A stretch of DNA of 64,000 nt from Woeseiaceae bacterium (GTDB lineage Bacteria; Pseudomonadota; Gammaproteobacteria; Steroidobacterales; Woeseiaceae), in the NCBI GenBank assembly GCA_028279985.1, contig JANQMR010000016.1:1-64000 (forward strand). The letters are read 5' to 3'. Of this stretch, positions 59,843 through 64,000 are shown one piece after another. The notes below the pieces were generated by a model that made no database searches, was not told the DNA's origin, and saw nothing but the letters and a program-made list of their open reading frames with translations. The translations under genes were made by a program, and so were the position numbers. Position 1 is the first letter of the stretch; each line of letters begins with the position of its first letter.

Positions 59843-62800
59843 ATGAAAAAAATCCTGAAGCGCATCTTCAAGTTCCTCGCCTATACGGCGGCCGGCGCCG
59901 TGATTCTGCTTGCGGTCGCGGTAGGGCTGTTTCGCTTGTTCTTGCCCCGCCTGCCGGAGTATCAGGAGCAGATCAAGGTTTGGGCGGGCGAAGCGATCGG
60001 CATGGACGTCGAATTCTCCGCGATGGATGCCCGTTGGGGGCTGTCGGGCCCGGAACTCGAGTTCCACGACGCGGAGTTGCTAAAGAAAAACAGCCGGCTT
60101 CGGGTCGTCGCGGCGGAGCGGGTCAGTGTCGGGGTCGCGCTGGTAAGGCTCCTTAGGGACCGTCGCCTGGTCGTGGACCGGGTCGTGGTCCGGGACACCA
60201 GCATCGAGGTACGGCAACTCGAGCAGGGCGGCTTGTGGATACAGGGTAACCCGGCAGAACAATGGCTGGCGATGAACACCGGCGGCGATGGGACGTTCGG
60301 CAAGATCGAAGTCATCGGCGAGGACATCGAGCTGCTGTTCATGCGGCCGGGCGACCGGCGGCCGACGATAGTCGAGTTGCCGCAGATTTCGATACGCAAC
60401 GACGAGCAGCGACTTGCCGTCGATGCCTTGCTGCGGCTGCCCGAGAATCTGGGTCGTCAGGTCCTCGTCACGGCGACGCGGTTACCGCCGTCGTCATCCG
60501 AGAATCGCGAGTGGTTGGCGACTTTCGACATCAGCGGGGTGGATCTGGCCGGCGTATCCGCTTTCCTGGACGATTCGCGGTTCAACGTCGGCTCGGGCCG
60601 CGGCGACGTGGAGCTGTCCCTGGCCATCGCCGGCGGAACGGTCGAAAGTGCGACCGTCACGCTGGAGCTTGCCGACCTCGCGGTCGCCGACGCGGCTTTC
60701 GGGCGCGTCGGCGGCAGGGTCGATTTTCGCAACGACGAAAAGGGTTGGCTGGTTGCGGCCGATGAGTTCCGGGTCGAGGCCGGCGGCAAGCCCTGGCCGC
60801 GATCGTCCTATCGGCTGGAAACCAAGTACGGCGCCGACGGCCGGCTGGCGACCCTGGATCTGGCCGCCGACTACCTGGACCTCGCCGTTCTCGATGCCCT
60901 GTTGCCGCTGGTGCCGGAGGCGCAGCGCGCGTCGCTGGACCGGCTGGCGGTCGACGGCGTCGTACGCAAGCTGGCGGCGACGTTGTCGGGGTTCGATACC
61001 GAGTCGCCGCGTTACTCGGTCGCGGCGGATTTCGAGAGAGCCGGCGTGGCCGCGTTCGGACGATTCCCCGGCATACGCGGCTTCACCGGCAGGCTGCGCG
61101 CCGATCGCGCGGGCGGGCGGCTCGAAATCCGCTCCCAGGACCTGGAGATCGACCTCGTCGAGTACGTCGCGGAACCGATCCCGATAGACGATGCCTTCGG
61201 TACCGTGATCTGGCGGCAAAGCCGCGACCGGCTCACGATACTGTCGGACAACATCGCGATCCGAAATGCCGACGTCGACAGCCAGAGCAACATCCAGATC
61301 ACCATCGACGGCCAGGCTGCACCGGTTGTCGATCTTGCCGGCACCTGGACCGTCAGCGACCTGGGCTCGGCCAAGCGCTTCATTCCCGAACGCATCATGC
61401 ATCCGGTGCTCTACGACTGGTTTCAGATGGCGCTCGTCGACGGCGAGATTCGCGACGGCAGCACCCGGTTGTACGGCCCGCTGGACAAGTTCCCATTCGA
61501 TGGCGGCGAGGGCCGGTTCCTGCTCGAGGGCCGGGTTCGCGACGCCACGTTCCGCTTCCTCAGGCGCTGGCCGAGCGTCGAGATTCGGGACATGGACGTG
61601 GTTCTCGACAACACCCGGCTCTACACGGAGCGTAACCGCTCGGTCACCCGGGGTCTGGACGTCCGCGACGCAAACGTCGAGATCGCGGATCTGCGGGACG
61701 CCGTTTTGAGCATCGATTCGGGTTCTACCGCGACCCTGGCCACGATCCAGGACTACATCAGGAACAGCCCGATCAACCGGATTCTGGGTGGCCAGGTGGA
61801 TCGCGTCACCGTGTCCGGTGAGGGCAGCTTCGACCTGGAGCTCGAAATACCGCTGAATCGCTGGCGTGAGTTTTCGTTCATGACCCGGATTGCCACCGAC
61901 AACGGCGAGCTCAGGGTCAAGGGCTTCGATCCGCCGATTTCGGAACTGTCCGGCAGCGTGACCGTAGAGCGTGAGCTGGTTACGAGCGAGTCGCTGGTCG
62001 GCCGCTTCCTCGGTGAGCCCATCGCAATCGAGCTTTTGAACGCGCCGCGAACGGAGCCGCGTTTCCAGGTCATCGCGCGAGCGACGGGTGCTGCAAGCGG
62101 CGACGCGCTGGTTCGGGAATTGGGCGTACCGATGGACGGGCTGATTGCCGGTCGGGCCGAGTACCGCGCCGATGTGCTTTTTCCGCGTACCGGGCAGGAG
62201 ACGCCGGCGCCTTTGACCATCCGGATCGATAGCGACCTGGCCGGACTCGAAGTCGCCTTGCCGACGCCGCTTAACAAGCCCGCGGCAGCGATTGCACCGA
62301 TCGCGGGCGAGATCCTGTTTCCGGCCGACGGCCGTATCGAGACCACCGGAAGCGCGAGGAGCGCCGCGATGGACTGGAATCTCGCTTTCGTCGCCGGCGA
62401 TGCCGGCTGGGATTTCGAGCGCGGCGTGCTAGCGCTGGGCGGCGGTCCGGCCGGCGAGCCGGAAACGCGCGGTTTACACATTGTCGGCAGTATCGATGAC
62501 TTCCGCCTGGAGGACTGGTTTGCGCTGACCCGCCGGGCCGAGGCGCAGATCAATATCGTCGATCGCATTCGTTCCGTCGAACTGCGAGCCCAAAGCCTGC
62601 GGCTGCTCGGTCAGCACCTGGAAGATCAGATGGTCAGGGTGGATCGCAGTGCGCGCGACTGGCTGGTGCAATTCGACGGCGAATCGGCGGTCGGATCGGT
62701 GTTCGTCCCTTACGAGCTCACGGCCGACCGGCCGCTGGTGCTCGACATGGAGCGCCTGTTCCTGCCCGGCGGCGACGAGGCCGGCGGCGAGGCCGCGGCG

Positions 62801-63691
62801 AGTCCCGATCCGAGAGACTTGCCGCCAGTTTCGCTGCGCGCCGCCGACTTTGCGATCGGCAAGCGGCATTTCGGCGCCGTCACGGCCGAATTCGACCGGA
62901 CCGGCGAGGGCCTGGTTGCAGACAGCATCGTTGCAAGGGACGATTCCTTCGAGATCGTCGGCAACGGTGCCTGGCTTGCCGACGATACGGACCCGCTGGG
63001 CTCCCGCAGCAGTATCGTCGCAACCTTGACCAGTACCGACATCGATCAAACCATGCGGCGGCTCGACTATCAGCCGGGTATCGTCGGCAACGACATGACG
63101 ATGTTGCTGAATCTCGACTGGTCCGGCAGGCCGCGGCTGGACTTCCTGGATACCCTGGACGGTGAGGTCCAGGTGCGGTTCGGACCGGGCAGCCTCAACG
63201 AGATCGACCCGGGCGCGGGCCGGATGTTCGGGCTGATGAGCGTCGTCGCGCTGCCGCGGCGCCTGTCGCTGGATTTCAGCGACGTGTTCGGAAAAGGCTT
63301 CGGCTTCGACCGGATCGAGGGTACGTTCCGGATCGCCGATGGCGAGACCTACACCTGCAATTTGTCGCTGGAGGGGCCGGCGGCGGACATCGGTATCATC
63401 GGACGTACCGGTCTCGTCGACCGCGATTACGAGCAGGCGGCTATCGTGAGTGCCAACTTCGGCGATACCTTGCCGGTGGCCGGGCTTTTGGTCGGGCCGC
63501 AGGTTGCCGCCGCGTTGCTGGTATTCTCGCAGATATTCAAAAAGCCGCTGCAGGAAATGGGTCAGGTGTATTACAGCATCGACGGATCCTGGGACGAGCC
63601 CCTGGTCGATAGCGCGGACGCCGCCGCCTTTGCCCAACGCGGCCGGCTTGCGGGCTGTATCGCCGAAACGGAACAGGCCCGGCAACAATGA
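59843..63691 (+). CDS. yhdP: AsmA-like envelope protein YhdP
   Basis: Large bridge-like protein anchored in the inner membrane that helps move phospholipids toward the outer membrane (shown in Escherichia coli with TamB and YdbH). The 1282-residue product has one N-terminal membrane helix (FLAYTAAGAVILLAVAVGLF), a DUF3971/AsmA-like beta-rich groove over most of its length and a C-terminal AsmA-like module (LLNLDWSGRPRLDFLDTLDGE). Position after rng and before a nitrilase gene is conserved. Confidence 0.93.
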   Translation: MKKILKRIFKFLAYTAAGAVILLAVAVGLFRLFLPRLPEYQEQIKVWAGEAIGMDVEFSAMDARWGLSGPELEFHDAELLKKNSRLRVVAAERVSVGVALVRLLRDRRLVVDRVVVRDTSIEVRQLEQGGLWIQGNPAEQWLAMNTGGDGTFGKIEVIGEDIELLFMRPGDRRPTIVELPQISIRNDEQRLAVDALLRLPENLGRQVLVTATRLPPSSSENREWLATFDISGVDLAGVSAFLDDSRFNVGSGRGDVELSLAIAGGTVESATVTLELADLAVADAAFGRVGGRVDFRNDEKGWLVAADEFRVEAGGKPWPRSSYRLETKYGADGRLATLDLAADYLDLAVLDALLPLVPEAQRASLDRLAVDGVVRKLAATLSGFDTESPRYSVAADFERAGVAAFGRFPGIRGFTGRLRADRAGGRLEIRSQDLEIDLVEYVAEPIPIDDAFGTVIWRQSRDRLTILSDNIAIRNADVDSQSNIQITIDGQAAPVVDLAGTWTVSDLGSAKRFIPERIMHPVLYDWFQMALVDGEIRDGSTRLYGPLDKFPFDGGEGRFLLEGRVRDATFRFLRRWPSVEIRDMDVVLDNTRLYTERNRSVTRGLDVRDANVEIADLRDAVLSIDSGSTATLATIQDYIRNSPINRILGGQVDRVTVSGEGSFDLELEIPLNRWREFSFMTRIATDNGELRVKGFDPPISELSGSVTVERELVTSESLVGRFLGEPIAIELLNAPRTEPRFQVIARATGAASGDALVRELGVPMDGLIAGRAEYRADVLFPRTGQETPAPLTIRIDSDLAGLEVALPTPLNKPAAAIAPIAGEILFPADGRIETTGSARSAAMDWNLAFVAGDAGWDFERGVLALGGGPAGEPETRGLHIVGSIDDFRLEDWFALTRRAEAQINIVDRIRSVELRAQSLRLLGQHLEDQMVRVDRSARDWLVQFDGESAVGSVFVPYELTADRPLVLDMERLFLPGGDEAGGEAAASPDPRDLPPVSLRAADFAIGKRHFGAVTAEFDRTGEGLVADSIVARDDSFEIVGNGAWLADDTDPLGSRSSIVATLTSTDIDQTMRRLDYQPGIVGNDMTMLLNLDWSGRPRLDFLDTLDGEVQVRFGPGSLNEIDPGAGRMFGLMSVVALPRRLSLDFSDVFGKGFGFDRIEGTFRIADGETYTCNLSLEGPAADIGIIGRTGLVDRDYEQAAIVSANFGDTLPVAGLLVGPQVAAALLVFSQIFKKPLQEMGQVYYSIDGSWDEPLVDSADAAAFAQRGRLAGCIAETEQARQQ

Positions 63692-64000
63692 GCGCGGCAA
63701 CGATCGGCAGGGCCGGGTCGGCGCGCCTTCGAGCGGCGGCCATACAAATGAACAGCGGCGCCGACGTCGGCGCGAACCTGGATCTTGCGGGGCGCCTGAT
63801 CGGCGATGCCGCGGAGGACGGCTGCGGCCTGGTGGTGCTGCCCGAGAACTTTGCGCTGATGCCCAAGCGAGCCCGCGACAAGGCGAAACATGCCGAGACG
63901 CCCGGCGAAGGGCCTATCCAGTCGTTTCTGGCCGAGACGGCAACCCGTCACGGCCTGTGGATCGTCGGCGGCAGCATGCCGCTGGTGTCGCCGGCGTCCG
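63688..64000 (+). CDS. Carbon-nitrogen hydrolase family protein (partial)
   Basis: First 104 codons of a nitrilase-superfamily enzyme; the rest is beyond the window. ATG 63688 overlaps the yhdP stop by 4 nt. Visible motifs are RLRAAAIQMNSGADVGANL and LVVLPENFALMP, with the catalytic Glu in PEN. The yhdP-nitrilase-tldD order is known in relatives, so tldD is expected next. Such enzymes act as omega-amidases or deaminated-glutathione amidases; which one applies here cannot be told. Confidence 0.9.
   Translation, partial: MSAATIGRAGSARLRAAAIQMNSGADVGANLDLAGRLIGDAAEDGCGLVVLPENFALMPKRARDKAKHAETPGEGPIQSFLAETATRHGLWIVGGSMPLVSPAS

Overview
The window is a GC-rich chromosomal segment of a gammaproteobacterium. 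Evidence is the S10-spc-alpha order of ribosomal genes, the uvrA-MFS-ssb, miaB-ybeZ-ybeY-corC-lnt-leuS-lptE and maf-rng-yhdP-nitrilase neighbourhoods, an Uup-type ABC-F protein, a zinc-free 101-residue S14 and an SSB tail ending DDDIPF. The exact order or family cannot be settled by eye. No rRNA, tRNA, CRISPR array, transposase or prophage gene was seen.

Layout: 1-14902 holds the end of tuf, rpsJ, and then, after a 715-bp spacer with its own promoter and two large inverted repeats, rplC through rplQ, including secY and rpoA. 15066-19252 (minus) is an RND efflux pump with its lipoprotein adaptor. 19585-26523 is a mixed block: SDR oxidoreductase, TPR protein, LysR regulator, PepQ, TrpS, a secreted monohaem DUF3365-like protein and Upp. 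26631-41299 carries uup, a 1373-residue membrane protein of unknown function, uvrA, an MFS transporter, an AbgT-type transporter, ssb and a fused ATP sulfurylase/APS kinase. 41545-50048 is the miaB to lptE cluster (tRNA and rRNA maturation, lipoprotein acylation, leucyl-tRNA charging, LPS assembly). 50106-54734 is an accessory block between lptE and holA: an HExxH protein, a membrane protein, HisI, CysS, SufE, YidD and a Trm112-like protein. 55009-64000 is holA, nadD, rsfS, rlmH, maf, rng, yhdP and the start of a nitrilase-family gene.

Most genes are housekeeping: translation, protein export, tRNA charging, DNA replication and repair, sulfate activation and envelope assembly. The unusual material is mainly in the spacers. 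Two families of large palindromes (523-607 and 656-741; 41360-41454 and 51449-51521) keep a conserved loop while their stems differ in sequence yet stay self-complementary. Many spacers consist of short tandem duplications (10-27 bp units) that often begin exactly at the upstream stop codon. A near-identical leader sits before both rplE and rpsN. The lptE-holA insertion is bounded by a perfect 10-bp inverted repeat. The 1373-residue membrane protein and the two small unknowns at 50106 and 50707 are the main uncharacterised proteins. No clear new multi-gene system was recognised.
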